Positions 1 to 9,209 of a DNA stretch of 33,289 nucleotides are shown here, piece after piece. Source of the stretch: JBAZHE01 sp964547855 (GTDB lineage: Bacteria > Patescibacteriota > Patescibacteriia > Patescibacteriales > WJLG01); contig CAZJPG010000016.1 of NCBI GenBank assembly GCA_964547855.1, positions 1 through 33,289 on the forward strand. The letters run 5' to 3'. Position 1 is the stretch's first letter; every line of letters starts with the position of its first letter. The notes beneath the pieces are model-generated. The model saw only the letters and a list, made by a program, of their open reading frames with translations. It ran no database searches and was not told where the DNA came from. The position numbers were made by a program, and so were the translations under genes.

Positions 1-310
1 CCTCTTTTATTTTTTGTCTCGCCTCTGTTATACCTTGGGAAGTTACATTCTTCTTACGATCACGATATTTGTTGATAACATGATATTCGCCAGTGCTCTT
101 GTCGGCGACTAATATATTTGGCCCAAAGCCTTTTTTTGATATTGGCTGTCTCTCGACTTCATCAACGAAAGCGCCGATCCTTTCTTGAAGTTCATTGCCT
201 TCTGGTATGTCGTCTTCACCACCAATGACTTCAGACCCACCTCTTTTCTCCAAGGGGTCGATGGTGGCAGTGCCAGATCTCTTACCCAAAAATTTTTCCC
301 AAAAAGACAT
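1..310 (-). CDS. Unknown protein, N-terminal part only
   Basis: An open frame runs from an ATG at 310 to the window edge, giving the first 103 residues (start MSFWEKFLGKRSG). The visible part is soluble and charged, with an acidic stretch near residues 26-45 and no signal peptide or membrane segment. I do not recognise the family. The start has the local 'AAATATG' context with no Shine-Dalgarno site. It lies 89 bases downstream of the ftsK stop on the same strand, so it may be co-transcribed. The 3' end is outside the window. Confidence 0.6.
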   Translation of the reverse strand, partial: MSFWEKFLGKRSGTATIDPLEKRGGSEVIGGEDDIPEGNELQERIGAFVDEVERQPISKKGFGPNILVADKSTGEYHVINKYRDRKKNVTSQGITEARQKIKE

Positions 311-399
311 ATTTAAATTTGGCTCAAAGAATCGGCCAATGCCCTGACGGCAGCCTCATCCTCGGCTTAATATTTTAACCAATAACTACAACGACTTTA

Positions 400-2898
400 C
401 TAACGCGAAAAGAAAGAATCATCATGAAAATCCGGTTTGCCAGAAACTTTTTTAACTGGTTCGTCTTCTTCCTCTTCCATTGGTGGGAAATCAGCATCGT
501 CTTCGACGTTCTCTTCGGTACTTTCTTCGTTGTTTCCATCATCGACAGAGGATTCGTCTTTATCTTCTTCATCTGATTTAAATACTGTCGTATCATCATC
601 CGGCGCCTCACCCAAAGAATTATCGTCGGCTGGCAAATATTCGTCTTGCGCTTCACTCTCTTCTGGATCATGAAGGGGTGCTTCAGCTGTCGGATTGGCG
701 CTGTGGCTATCAAATTGTTCTTTAGTCATCATTATCTCGCGCGGTTTTGAACCGTTAGCAGGACCAACTATACCCATCTCCTCAAGTATATCCAATATCT
801 TGGCGGCACGAGCATAGCCGACAGATAATTTTCTCTGCAAGAAGGTAGCCGAAGCCTTGCCTGACTCGACGATTATACTAGCGGCTTCCATAGCCAGGTC
901 GTCTCCCTGTTCCTCACCGCCTTCCATGCCAACGCCAGCCATGCCGCGAACGCGCTGTGGCTCGGTCACTCCTTCTACAAACTCAAAGTCACCAGCCTTT
1001 TCTTTTATATATGATACTATGTTGTGTATTTCATCATCAGACACAAAGGCGCCTTGCAAACGACGAGGTTTAGCAAGCTCTGGTGTCTGGAATAACATAT
1101 CGCCCTTACCAAGCAATTTCTCCGCACCCAAAGAATCCAAAATAGTTTTGGAATCGACTCCGGAAGCTACCGAAAAGGCGATACGAGTCGGCATGTTAGC
1201 TTTAATGAGACCAGTGATGACATCGACCGACGGACGCTGAGTGGCTAAGATCAAATGAATACCGACGGCACGAGCCATCTGTGCTAGACGAATGACTGAT
1301 GTTTCGATATCACGACCAGCCGTGACCATAAGGTCGGCGAGTTCATCGACAATAAAAACGATATACGGCATCTTGTCCTTGGCGGATTTGTTATAATCTT
1401 GAATATTGCGTTTCTTAAAATTCTGTAAAACATCGAAGCGGCGATCCATCTCATTAAGACACCAACGCAAGGCGTTTATGGTCTTGTCGACTTTGGTTAT
1501 CACCGGCGTCATTAAATGCGGGATGCCATCATAGACGGTAAGTTCGACGCGCTTAGGATCGACCATAATAAAACGCAAGCTCTCCGGATTATTTTGATAC
1601 AGCAAAGAGACAATAATCGAATTCAAACAAACCGACTTACCAGAGTTAGTGGCGCCGGCCACGAGCAAGTGCGGCATCTTGGTTATGTCATAGGAAGAAC
1701 AGGCACCAGAAACATCCTTACCCAAGGCAACCATCAAGTTACTCTTGCGTTCATGAAACTCTCTATCTTCCAAAAGCTCACGCAAACCGACCATGGCTTT
1801 TGACTTGTTCGGAACCTCTATTCCCACCAAGGCCTTACCAGGGATCGGAGCCTCAATACGCAAAGGATGGGCCGCTAAAGCCAATGACAGATCATTATTC
1901 AAAGTTGTAATACGAGAGACCTTAACACCATCGGCTGGCTTAAAAGTATACTGAGTGACAGTAGGACCGACCTTGGTATCTCCCATTTCTACTGGTATGC
2001 CGAAGTTCTCCAAGGTCCTCTGAATAACCACTTGGTTAGTCTTAATATCACCAGACGTAGCCTTGCTGTTATTGACATTCAAAAGATCAATCGGCAGATC
2101 TATCTTAATATTGCTCATTTTCCAAATTTCCGACTCCTTCTTTTTCTTCTCTTTTCCAGAGGTTACGACCGGCGCAATTATCTCTTCCTCTTCTTCGACC
2201 TCTTCCTCTTTAGACTCACTCTCTTCTCCTGGCTCTTCGACGATAGTTTTCTTGGCGAAAACGACTTCCTCTGGCACTTCTTCCTGCTCTTCTTCTTCGG
2301 CAGGCTCCTCATCTTTGACCATTCGCTTGCCGACCTTGCCGACAGGCTTGAAGAATTTACCAAAAGCACCATTCATTCCCAATAAACTAGAAAGAGAGGT
2401 GTTAAGTATTAACATAGCCGAAGTCACTAAAAGAGCCAGTAACACGACCAACCCTCCCCAAAAACCTAAAACCTTAAAGAATGACGAGGCCATAAAAAGC
2501 CCCAAGAAACCGCCGCCCATACCTTCATCGATCGAAGCGCGCCATTCCGCACGCGGAATAAAAAAATGAAACAACCCCTCGATCGTCAGAAGTGCCAAAA
2601 AAATACCGAGCACGCCAGCCCCTCTAACATATGTTTTGTCTTTTTTATAAAGAATGACGACCCAAGAAAAAAGCAAAACCGGGAATAACCATTTTCCCCA
2701 ACCGAACACTAAAGTCTGTCCTTTAGCCAACAAAGCTCCAAAAGGTCCAGCAAGCCCTAAAAGACCCATTAAGCTCAAAAGAGCTAAAACAGCGATAAAC
2801 CACATCCAGAGACTCTTCTTTGTCTCATCGCTCATACCCATTTCCGGCACCGGAATATGTTCTAAAGGATTGAGTTTCTTCTTTTTCTTTCTGCCCAT
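400..2898 (-). CDS. ftsK: DNA translocase FtsK/SpoIIIE
   Basis: Membrane-anchored hexameric ATPase that pumps chromosomal DNA through the division septum. The 832-residue protein has a lysine-rich start, about four membrane segments (residues ~31-55, 67-84, 92-113, 130-168), a very acidic linker (~195-260), the alpha/beta motor domain with Walker A GATNSGKS at 415-422 and Walker B IVFIVDEL at 513-520, and a gamma winged-helix domain at ~665-730. About 100 residues rich in Asp/Glu follow the gamma domain; in most FtsK proteins gamma is the C-terminus, so this tail is unusual. An AAGGAGG-like site lies 28 bases before the ATG, too far to serve it normally. An in-frame ATT codon sits 4 bases from it, so the true start is uncertain. 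Family assignment is secure. Confidence 0.95.
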   Translation of the reverse strand: MGRKKKKKLNPLEHIPVPEMGMSDETKKSLWMWFIAVLALLSLMGLLGLAGPFGALLAKGQTLVFGWGKWLFPVLLFSWVVILYKKDKTYVRGAGVLGIFLALLTIEGLFHFFIPRAEWRASIDEGMGGGFLGLFMASSFFKVLGFWGGLVVLLALLVTSAMLILNTSLSSLLGMNGAFGKFFKPVGKVGKRMVKDEEPAEEEEQEEVPEEVVFAKKTIVEEPGEESESKEEEVEEEEEIIAPVVTSGKEKKKKESEIWKMSNIKIDLPIDLLNVNNSKATSGDIKTNQVVIQRTLENFGIPVEMGDTKVGPTVTQYTFKPADGVKVSRITTLNNDLSLALAAHPLRIEAPIPGKALVGIEVPNKSKAMVGLRELLEDREFHERKSNLMVALGKDVSGACSSYDITKMPHLLVAGATNSGKSVCLNSIIVSLLYQNNPESLRFIMVDPKRVELTVYDGIPHLMTPVITKVDKTINALRWCLNEMDRRFDVLQNFKKRNIQDYNKSAKDKMPYIVFIVDELADLMVTAGRDIETSVIRLAQMARAVGIHLILATQRPSVDVITGLIKANMPTRIAFSVASGVDSKTILDSLGAEKLLGKGDMLFQTPELAKPRRLQGAFVSDDEIHNIVSYIKEKAGDFEFVEGVTEPQRVRGMAGVGMEGGEEQGDDLAMEAASIIVESGKASATFLQRKLSVGYARAAKILDILEEMGIVGPANGSKPREIMMTKEQFDSHSANPTAEAPLHDPEESEAQDEYLPADDNSLGEAPDDDTTVFKSDEEDKDESSVDDGNNEESTEENVEDDADFPPMEEEEDEPVKKVSGKPDFHDDSFFSR

Positions 2899-2943
2899 AC
2901 TAACAAAAAATAAAGGATTAATTCTGCCTCCTTTTTTTAAAAT

Positions 2944-2971
2944 AATAAGCCATAAAAAAGCCAGGCTTATT
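2944..2971. other. Inverted repeat in ftsK leader
   Basis: AATAAGCC (2944-2951) and GGCTTATT (2964-2971) form an 8-bp stem with a 12-base loop. It lies about 15 bases upstream of the GGAGG site in the ftsK leader on the minus strand, next to a TATATATAAT stretch (2972-2981) that may hold the promoter. No T-tract follows closely, so a leader or operator structure is likelier than a terminator. The rest of the 2899-3084 gap shows nothing definite. Confidence 0.3.
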
Positions 2972-3084
2972 CATTATATATAATACCACACAACAACATT
3001 GGCGACCAAGCGCTGTTTTTAGTGATTTATGAGCGAAAAATCATTGCTACGTAATAGGCTAAAATTCTTAAATAATCTTGATTT

Positions 3085-5691
3085 TTACTTCTTATTCTTT
3101 ATTTTCTCCTTAATGACCAGCCCCGCTAAAATAATAATAACCCCCAAAGATAATATTAATAAATAAACTAAAGCCCGACTACCTCTATCCCTTTCTGGTA
3201 ACACCCACTCTCGGCCGCCGCCATCTTCTCCATTTTTTTTCTCTAATGAAATAGACGGCCCTGTTTTCTCATCCTTCGATCCTTCAGAGTTTAAGGCAAC
3301 ATCAAACAAAGATCGTGGCGCCAACACTGGTCCTGACGAGGAATCTAAAATCACGCCTACGATCGTGGCTGTCTGTCCGTCATCGAAATCAGCGGCTGAA
3401 ACATTAGCACCACCTTTAAAAACCAATTGGGCCTTGTCATTAGACGACATTATCAGACTTACCTTTCCATTGCCTTTTTCAACGACTCCGTTAACTTCAA
3501 CAAAAGACCAAAGATCATCGGTAGTTATCGCCCTGTTTAAAATATTTGGTGAAACAACCTCTCCAGAAGAAAGGATCTCTACTCCATTTTGATCGGCAAT
3601 TTTAATATACCGCTCGCCAGAACCAGACACTTCGCCTGTGACAACGGCAATATCCCCGAGGGAAAGTTTCGGAAAATCAGATCTATAATTATAGACTTTT
3701 AAAGCCTTTTTCGCAGTGCCGATAATATAAAAGAATTGTTTGCCAAATACTCCCGGCTCAACCAAGACCACTCCTTTAGCAACAACTTTTTCACCAATAT
3801 TAAAAACTTCTATGTCACAAGCTTCATCTTCTTTTAATTCTGGCTCTTCCGGAAATAAAATACTTTTCATCAGTGGCCAATTATAAACTCCTCCTTGATT
3901 ATTATCAGAGCTAGGCTCTGCTGAAGTATTTTTTTTCGATGCCATAGCACTATCTCCTACGACAAAGATCTTTTCGAAAGACGATCTGGAAAAACCATCG
4001 CTGACCGATAGCCGTAATGGAAACGATCCTTCAGAATAAAATATATGAGCGACCGTCTCTCCAGTCGATGTCACTCCGTCGCCGAAATCCCATAAAAAAG
4101 AAAGGTCATCACCATCCTCATCTACACTATCCGAGGCATCGAAGATCATCACCGCACCGGTAGCTGATTCAGCGGGAAGCGAAAAATAGGCCAGCGGCTC
4201 ATGATTTTCGGCCCAAATCTCATTATCGGCACCAGGAGTCGGCGACATTGTAAGCGCCCAGCTGGGAACGGACAGTGAATTTGTCAGGAATCTCCTAGTC
4301 GAAGGCTCAACAGAAGATGCTATGACCGAAGTATCGGCAAAGGCCCACCCTTCCTTGATAGATGGATAATCGACGACTTGCGATGGTGTCTTTTTTCCTG
4401 GTGAAAATAATTCTAAACGTCCACCGTCATTATCCAAAGCGGCCAAACTATCTTTACGCCAAAGAACGAAAAACGAAGCTACGCCAACCTTTGGTGCGGC
4501 TAAAAAATTTTTACCGAATTCCAAAGTCTTACCTCCTTCTACGACAAGGCGCCAACCATTTAAATCGACCTCCTCTTGGCTTTCATTCTTAAACTCTATA
4601 AATTCACCTTCACGATCGGAGCCGACCGGATTCGGAAAAATTTCCGTAATACGTAATGAAAATTTGTTTTTTAAAACTGATTCTTCATCACTTACAGATT
4701 CAACGCCAAGAAGAATATTAGCCTGACCAGGGGTTGGCTCCGACGTTAAGAAAAAACTTTCGCTTAAAAATGATTTACGAAGACCATCCTCTTTTAGAGC
4801 AGCCGAATACCCTTTGCCAGGCAGTGGCGCATTGCTTTCAGTCGAGGACCCCCAATCGCCATAAACGACGCGGTCGATCAAATTGCCATCTGGGGAATAT
4901 AAATTTATCTCATCACCAGAATTATTAAGTTGCCCTTTAGGGCTATCGATGACAAAAAAATAATCGCCGCTTTCCATGACGCCAGACAAATAAGTCTTAG
5001 ACAATGAACCATCGACTAGCGTCCACCCATCTAACTCCAATCGACCAGATCCCGGATGATATAGTTCTACCCACTCCTCATCACCAGTCTCTGGGCTAGA
5101 GACGAATTCGTTTATAATTAAATCTCCGAAACGAAACACTTTGTCATTATCTTCAGAAGAAGTATCGTCTGAAATTAATTTACAAACATTAGCCATTTTA
5201 GGTGTCCCACCACCAGGTCCAGAAGACCATCCTTCAGCGCATAATTGCGCCGTCGTCTTATCAATATTGTCACCACCCGGCCATCCAGACGAAGCATCAA
5301 GAGAGAATACCACAGAACCATTCTCATCCTTCAATTCTAGATACTCACCACCATTACCTAAAGAACCGGAATAGAACATGTCCGCCAAGGCAGGCGACGA
5401 ATCATCATCTGTTCGCTCGAGAAGAAAAAATCCTTTGCCCAGGATAGTGCCAGATAAAAATATTTTAGGCACACCATCACGCGCCTCTAGCGTCCAGCCA
5501 GAGAGATCGAACTCAGAGTCCAAAGAATTGTATAGCTCCACCCACTCATCATAAGAACTCTCCTCCGAACCGGCCCAGGCCACTTCGTTTATGACAACAC
5601 TGTCGGACGCAGATGCAGGAACAGAAAAAATAAAAAATCCTGGCAAACAAAAAATCGCCAAGAAATACAATATGCCCCCTCCTTTCTTCAT
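3085..5691 (-). CDS. Surface protein: lamin-tail, PKD and OB-like domains
   Basis: 868-residue exported protein anchored at its C-terminus. A signal peptide (residues 1-29, ending VPASAS) leads to three lamin-tail-like domains (~31-160, ~188-320, ~345-485), recognised by the repeated 'INEV/INEF...DEWVELYN...L.GW' pattern. A PKD domain with DEDGD and WDFGDG follows at ~498-578, then two beta-rich OB-fold-like segments (~625-710 and ~725-798), a low-complexity linker, and a single membrane helix (~839-860) with a KEKIKNKK tail. In CPR and other bacteria such proteins sit on the cell surface; a role in adhesion or DNA handling there is inference. The start has a GGGGGTG site 7 bases upstream that can pair with an upstream CCCC run. 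No catalytic motif seen. Confidence 0.85.
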   Translation of the reverse strand: MKKGGGILYFLAIFCLPGFFIFSVPASASDSVVINEVAWAGSEESSYDEWVELYNSLDSEFDLSGWTLEARDGVPKIFLSGTILGKGFFLLERTDDDSSPALADMFYSGSLGNGGEYLELKDENGSVVFSLDASSGWPGGDNIDKTTAQLCAEGWSSGPGGGTPKMANVCKLISDDTSSEDNDKVFRFGDLIINEFVSSPETGDEEWVELYHPGSGRLELDGWTLVDGSLSKTYLSGVMESGDYFFVIDSPKGQLNNSGDEINLYSPDGNLIDRVVYGDWGSSTESNAPLPGKGYSAALKEDGLRKSFLSESFFLTSEPTPGQANILLGVESVSDEESVLKNKFSLRITEIFPNPVGSDREGEFIEFKNESQEEVDLNGWRLVVEGGKTLEFGKNFLAAPKVGVASFFVLWRKDSLAALDNDGGRLELFSPGKKTPSQVVDYPSIKEGWAFADTSVIASSVEPSTRRFLTNSLSVPSWALTMSPTPGADNEIWAENHEPLAYFSLPAESATGAVMIFDASDSVDEDGDDLSFLWDFGDGVTSTGETVAHIFYSEGSFPLRLSVSDGFSRSSFEKIFVVGDSAMASKKNTSAEPSSDNNQGGVYNWPLMKSILFPEEPELKEDEACDIEVFNIGEKVVAKGVVLVEPGVFGKQFFYIIGTAKKALKVYNYRSDFPKLSLGDIAVVTGEVSGSGERYIKIADQNGVEILSSGEVVSPNILNRAITTDDLWSFVEVNGVVEKGNGKVSLIMSSNDKAQLVFKGGANVSAADFDDGQTATIVGVILDSSSGPVLAPRSLFDVALNSEGSKDEKTGPSISLEKKNGEDGGGREWVLPERDRGSRALVYLLILSLGVIIILAGLVIKEKIKNKK

Positions 5692-5698
5692 ATTGGTA

Positions 5699-5718
5699 CA
5701 CCCCCAGCAAAAATGGGG
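5699..5718 (-). promoter_or_regulatory. RBS-like GGGGGTG that can be hidden in a hairpin
   Basis: On the minus strand, GGGGGTG (5705-5699) stands 7 bases before the ATG of the lamin-tail gene and differs from GGAGGTG at one base. Just upstream, CCCC (5718-5715) can pair with four of its Gs (5705-5702) across a 9-base loop, which would cover the ribosome site. The pairing is visible; regulation is inference. Confidence 0.3.
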
Positions 5719-5759
5719 ATAGTATTAAAACTAAATTTTACAAAAACGCTATCTAATCG

Positions 5760-6713
5760 TTATGGTTGCAATGCATCCTCAGTGCGTCCATCGACGGAAA
5801 TAACAACATCTTTAACGGTAGAGAACTGCTCTAAAGTTTGAGTTATTTGAGCTCTTATGGCAGTCACGCGGCACGACCCTCCGATGCCATCGTCTAATTC
5901 ATTGCTAAAATCGACCTTAGCCGTTCCAGAAGCTATGACTAAAGAATCTATACCAACTCCAGGATTAATAGATGTGTAATACTTAGAATCTATCTCTTCC
6001 GTGGTCGGGCCCTTGAGTAGCTCACTCAAAGCGGCACGGGCTACGGCCGCCGTCTTAGCCACCTCTCTTTCGACAGGAAAGACCAAAGAACAATCGGCAG
6101 CACCAGGATTCAATTGCTCGCTGCCAAAGAACACTTTGACGATCATCTTATCGCTCTGTTCTCCAGTGAAAGACACTGGAAGACGATACGCCCTATCCAA
6201 AGACGGATCACCAGAAGGATTATCTCTACGAAAAACGATATAACCACTTTTAACTCCATTAGGATCAAAAGATATCTCCGACTCGAATGGAACATAATCC
6301 TCAGTCATCCAATCGTCCTGTGCTTGAGCTATTCCAGTAGTGAGCACAGTGCCATCTTCACTTATGATATCTATAGGAAAACTAGCCTCAAAATACCAAG
6401 TGCCGATGGCTTTACCAATTATTTTCACTGGGCTCGAGATAGCCTCGTCCATAGCCGGACTTTCGATCATTATCTCATTATCTTTTACTTCTTCATTATC
6501 TTTGTTATCAATATTCTGCGACTCATCTCCCTCCTCTTTTGCGACCAAACATGACGAGGTCGGCATCGGAGAAGAAACATAACCTTGGCTTACCCACTGT
6601 CCATTTTGACACACCCATTCACCATCTTCAGAAAATAATCTTACGACAGACAAAGCTGCGGCCGACAAAATAATGATAACCGCCAACCCTAAATAAAAAG
6701 TCTCTTTCTTCAT
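5760..6713 (-). CDS. Gmad2-GerMN domain envelope protein
   Basis: 317-residue protein with one N-terminal membrane helix (~6-26) and an outer part. A short Cys-containing segment (~31-56) and acidic linker lead to a Gmad2 immunoglobulin-like domain (~83-182, opening with IESP..DE.ISSPVKI.G) and a GerMN domain (~190-313, with LLKGPT, KVDFSNEL and VVISVDG). GerMN is named from the spore germination protein GerM, but the Gmad2-GerMN pair is common in non-sporing bacteria as an envelope protein of unknown role. No enzyme active site is seen. It starts in 'GCATATG' with no Shine-Dalgarno site and is followed by the lamin-tail gene after 68 bases, so both may serve the cell surface. Confidence 0.85.
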   Translation of the reverse strand: MKKETFYLGLAVIIILSAAALSVVRLFSEDGEWVCQNGQWVSQGYVSSPMPTSSCLVAKEEGDESQNIDNKDNEEVKDNEIMIESPAMDEAISSPVKIIGKAIGTWYFEASFPIDIISEDGTVLTTGIAQAQDDWMTEDYVPFESEISFDPNGVKSGYIVFRRDNPSGDPSLDRAYRLPVSFTGEQSDKMIVKVFFGSEQLNPGAADCSLVFPVEREVAKTAAVARAALSELLKGPTTEEIDSKYYTSINPGVGIDSLVIASGTAKVDFSNELDDGIGGSCRVTAIRAQITQTLEQFSTVKDVVISVDGRTEDALQP

Positions 6714-6722
6714 ATGCCAATA

Positions 6723-7313
6723 TTATTTTAAAACTTGGTTCAATATCGCTAAAAACAATTCTCGATCCTTTTTTATCATCTTTCTCCCCTCCGATATTGC
6801 TATTTTATTCCAGCTCCTCTTAAGCTTGCCCTTTAGCCAAGCCGCCCCTTCCTCGGTCAATAATCCATGACGATTATAAGCCAAATAAAACATATCTGGT
6901 ATATAGCGAAAGTGCGACATAGCATCGGCCGAAGCGATTATCTTTGCCTCTTTTGTCCTACGTTTCAATGGAACACTCCCTCGATGGCAAAGAATACATT
7001 CCGCGACCAGATCGGTCTTCTCCTTTGAATAACCTAGAGATAATAATATTCTTTTGGCCTCCTTAGCGCCTAAAATATGATGTCTCTTGTCATTCTTACC
7101 ATCCGCCAAGGCAGCATAATCATGAAGATAGGCAGCTAATTCCACCACCTCTCGATCGGCTTTTAATTTTTTCGCCAATTTCAAAGCATAGTCGGCCACG
7201 ACCTCTAAATGATAACACCAAACCGACGGACCATACTTATTGGTTGGAGCGTCATTGGCCGCTTTAACTATTTTTTTAACTTCATCCAATATGGATTTGT
7301 AGGTTTTCTTCAT
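6723..7313 (-). CDS. HD-domain phosphohydrolase
   Basis: Soluble HD-superfamily protein, 196 residues from this start. The metal-binding set is visible: H35 (CYHLEVV), the HD pair at 64-65 (YLHDYA), H78/H79 (KRHHILGAKEA), H110 (ILCHRG) and D130 (SADAMSHF). This pattern fits small HD metal-dependent phosphohydrolases acting on nucleotides or similar phosphoesters; the substrate cannot be read from sequence. The frame stays open upstream to an ATG at 7328 and a TTG at 7355. I chose 7313 because it has the 'GATATG' context used by most neighbours, but the longer forms are possible. It is transcribed away from pilB and ends 10 bases before the next gene. Confidence 0.8.
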   Translation of the reverse strand: MKKTYKSILDEVKKIVKAANDAPTNKYGPSVWCYHLEVVADYALKLAKKLKADREVVELAAYLHDYAALADGKNDKRHHILGAKEAKRILLSLGYSKEKTDLVAECILCHRGSVPLKRRTKEAKIIASADAMSHFRYIPDMFYLAYNRHGLLTEEGAAWLKGKLKRSWNKIAISEGRKMIKKDRELFLAILNQVLK

Positions 7314-7348
7314 ATCTTGTAAACTCATTTTCCCACGATAAAAAATCT

Positions 7349-7378
7349 TTTTCAATACCTCGAAATATTTGTTATAAT
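7349..7378 (+). promoter_or_regulatory. Probable promoter for pilBC
   Basis: TTTTCA (7349-7354), an 18-base spacer and a perfect TATAAT (7373-7378) lie 30 bases before the pilB ATG. The -35 match is partial. On the other strand TATAAC (7376-7371) could serve the divergent HD gene. Confidence 0.55.
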
Positions 7379-7408
7379 GATTTATATATTAATTAGAGTA
7401 GCTGACAT

Positions 7409-9145
7409 ATGTTCAACAACGAACAACTCAAGGATATTTTGCTTAAAAACAAAATTCTTTCCGAAGAAGATTTTAAAAAACTAGAAAAAGAAGCGGAGGA
7501 TAATAACAAAAGTTTAGAGTCTTTACTTTTTGAGAAAAAAACTATAGAAGAAAAGGATCTTTATGAAAAAGCTGCCGAATTCTTTAAAGTACCCTTTATC
7601 AATCTCAAAGACCAAACCATAAAAAAAGAGGCTTTATTCAATATACCAGAACCGATCGCCCTAGCTCATAACATAGTCGCTTTCGATTCAGACAACCGCG
7701 AAATAAAGATCGCCGTGCTCGATCCGGAAGATTTGGAAACTTTTGAATTCATCAAGAAAAAGGTCAAGCTCAAACCAATAATACACCTAACCACGCCGGA
7801 CAACATCAAAGAAGGATTGAAGCAATACCGCCAGTCCTTAAAGAATGAATTAAAAGAATTTTCGGACGAACACAACGGAGAAGACATTGGACTTCCTGCT
7901 GGGGCTGATGACCTGGAAAAGATCGCCAAAGACTTGCCGATAGTCAAGATCGTCAACGACATATTAGAATACGCCTTATTTAAAGATGCTTCCGATATTC
8001 ATATCGAACCGCAAGAGGAAGATGTCATAGTTCGTTACCGTATCGATGGCATACTCTATCCAGTCATGACTCTAGACAAGAACATTCAGACTGGCATCAT
8101 CGCTCGTATTAAAATATTATCGAACCTCAAGGTCGACGAACATCGTTTGCCGCAGGATGGACGTTTTAAGATCAGCTCTGATAAATACAGAGTGTCTTTC
8201 CGTGTCTCCATCATTCCAACCTTTGACGGAGAAAAGATCGTTATCCGTATCTTGGACGAAAAAGCCCAAATTTTATCTTTGGAAAGCCTGGGGTTGCAAC
8301 CAAATAGTTTGGAGATGATGAAAAGAAACATAACCAAGCCTCACGGCATGATATTGGTTACCGGACCTACTGGTTCAGGAAAAACGACCACTCTTTATAC
8401 TGTCCTAAACATACTCAATACTCCAAAGGTCAACATCTCGACCATCGAAGACCCGATCGAATATCGCATGTCGCACGTCAATCAATCCCAAATCAATCCC
8501 AAGATCGGTTTTACCTTCGATTCCGGTTTGCGTTCCTTGCTTAGACAAGATCCAAATATAATCATGGTCGGAGAGATTCGCGACGAAGAAACAGCTAAAA
8601 CCGCCGTCCACGCCGCCATGACCGGACACTTACTACTATCGACTCTTCACACCAACGACGCTATTACGACCTTGCCTCGTCTTTCACAAATGGGAATCCC
8701 TTCTTTCTTGATCGCCTCCACAACTAACATGATCATCTCCCAGCGCTTGGTGCGAAAGATCTGTCCATTCTGCAAAGAAGAATACAAACTAACGAAAAAG
8801 GCCATCGAAGATCTAGAGAAACAATTGGATATCCCTGGCATACTTTCTCGCTTAGAGACCGAAGGGGCTATAAAATCAAAAGAGAACTTGGAAACTTTTT
8901 CCTTTTATCGCGGTGCGGGCTGCAAAAAATGCAATAACTCCGGATACAAGGGTCGTGTCGGAGTCTATGAAACTTTGGAAATGACGCCTGAATTATCCGA
9001 GATCATTCTTAAGGGCGGCGACACTAGCGAAATAGAGAAAGAAGCTTCGAAACAAGGAATGTTCAAATTGGTAGAAGATGGATTCCTTAAAGCCGTCTCT
9101 GGCACCACCACTCTAGAAGAGGTCTTGCGTGTGACCAAGAAATAA
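7409..9145 (+). CDS. pilB: Type IV pilus assembly ATPase PilB
   Basis: Cytoplasmic GspE/PilB-family hexameric ATPase that drives pilin polymerisation. The 578 residues contain an N-terminal MshEN/GspE-N domain (~1-145), the N2 domain, and the ATPase core with Walker A GPTGSGKTTT (319-328), Asp box (TIEDPIEYR, ~345-353), Walker B IIMVGEI (384-390) and His box (TGHLLLSTLHTND). A four-cysteine zinc site typical of PilB/GspE is present as C452/C455 and C505/C508. Length is normal for the family. It opens the pilus operon 64 bases before pilC. The start is 'GACATATG' with no clear Shine-Dalgarno site. The zinc site and long N-terminus favour the extension ATPase over PilT. Confidence 0.95.
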   Translation: MFNNEQLKDILLKNKILSEEDFKKLEKEAEDNNKSLESLLFEKKTIEEKDLYEKAAEFFKVPFINLKDQTIKKEALFNIPEPIALAHNIVAFDSDNREIKIAVLDPEDLETFEFIKKKVKLKPIIHLTTPDNIKEGLKQYRQSLKNELKEFSDEHNGEDIGLPAGADDLEKIAKDLPIVKIVNDILEYALFKDASDIHIEPQEEDVIVRYRIDGILYPVMTLDKNIQTGIIARIKILSNLKVDEHRLPQDGRFKISSDKYRVSFRVSIIPTFDGEKIVIRILDEKAQILSLESLGLQPNSLEMMKRNITKPHGMILVTGPTGSGKTTTLYTVLNILNTPKVNISTIEDPIEYRMSHVNQSQINPKIGFTFDSGLRSLLRQDPNIIMVGEIRDEETAKTAVHAAMTGHLLLSTLHTNDAITTLPRLSQMGIPSFLIASTTNMIISQRLVRKICPFCKEEYKLTKKAIEDLEKQLDIPGILSRLETEGAIKSKENLETFSFYRGAGCKKCNNSGYKGRVGVYETLEMTPELSEIILKGGDTSEIEKEASKQGMFKLVEDGFLKAVSGTTTLEEVLRVTKK

Positions 9146-9209
9146 TACGCGTCAAAAAATATAACAAGGAGCTGTCTTTGGCAATAAAAACCACGGGCAG
9201 TGCAGTAAT

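Noticed and set aside
312..366. Short frame reading AEDEAAVRALADSLSQI between stops, upstream of the first gene
   Set aside because: No start codon in frame, 17 codons only, and bounded by TAA on both sides; composition alone is not evidence of a coding remnant.
2063..2569. Serine-rich plus-strand frame opposite ftsK
   Set aside because: Reverse complement of the acidic ftsK linker; low complexity, no start signal and no domain.
2899..3084. Possible terminator or RNA in the gap before ftsK
   Set aside because: One stem at 2944-2971 has no T-tract and no other structure is convincing; no tRNA-like fold.
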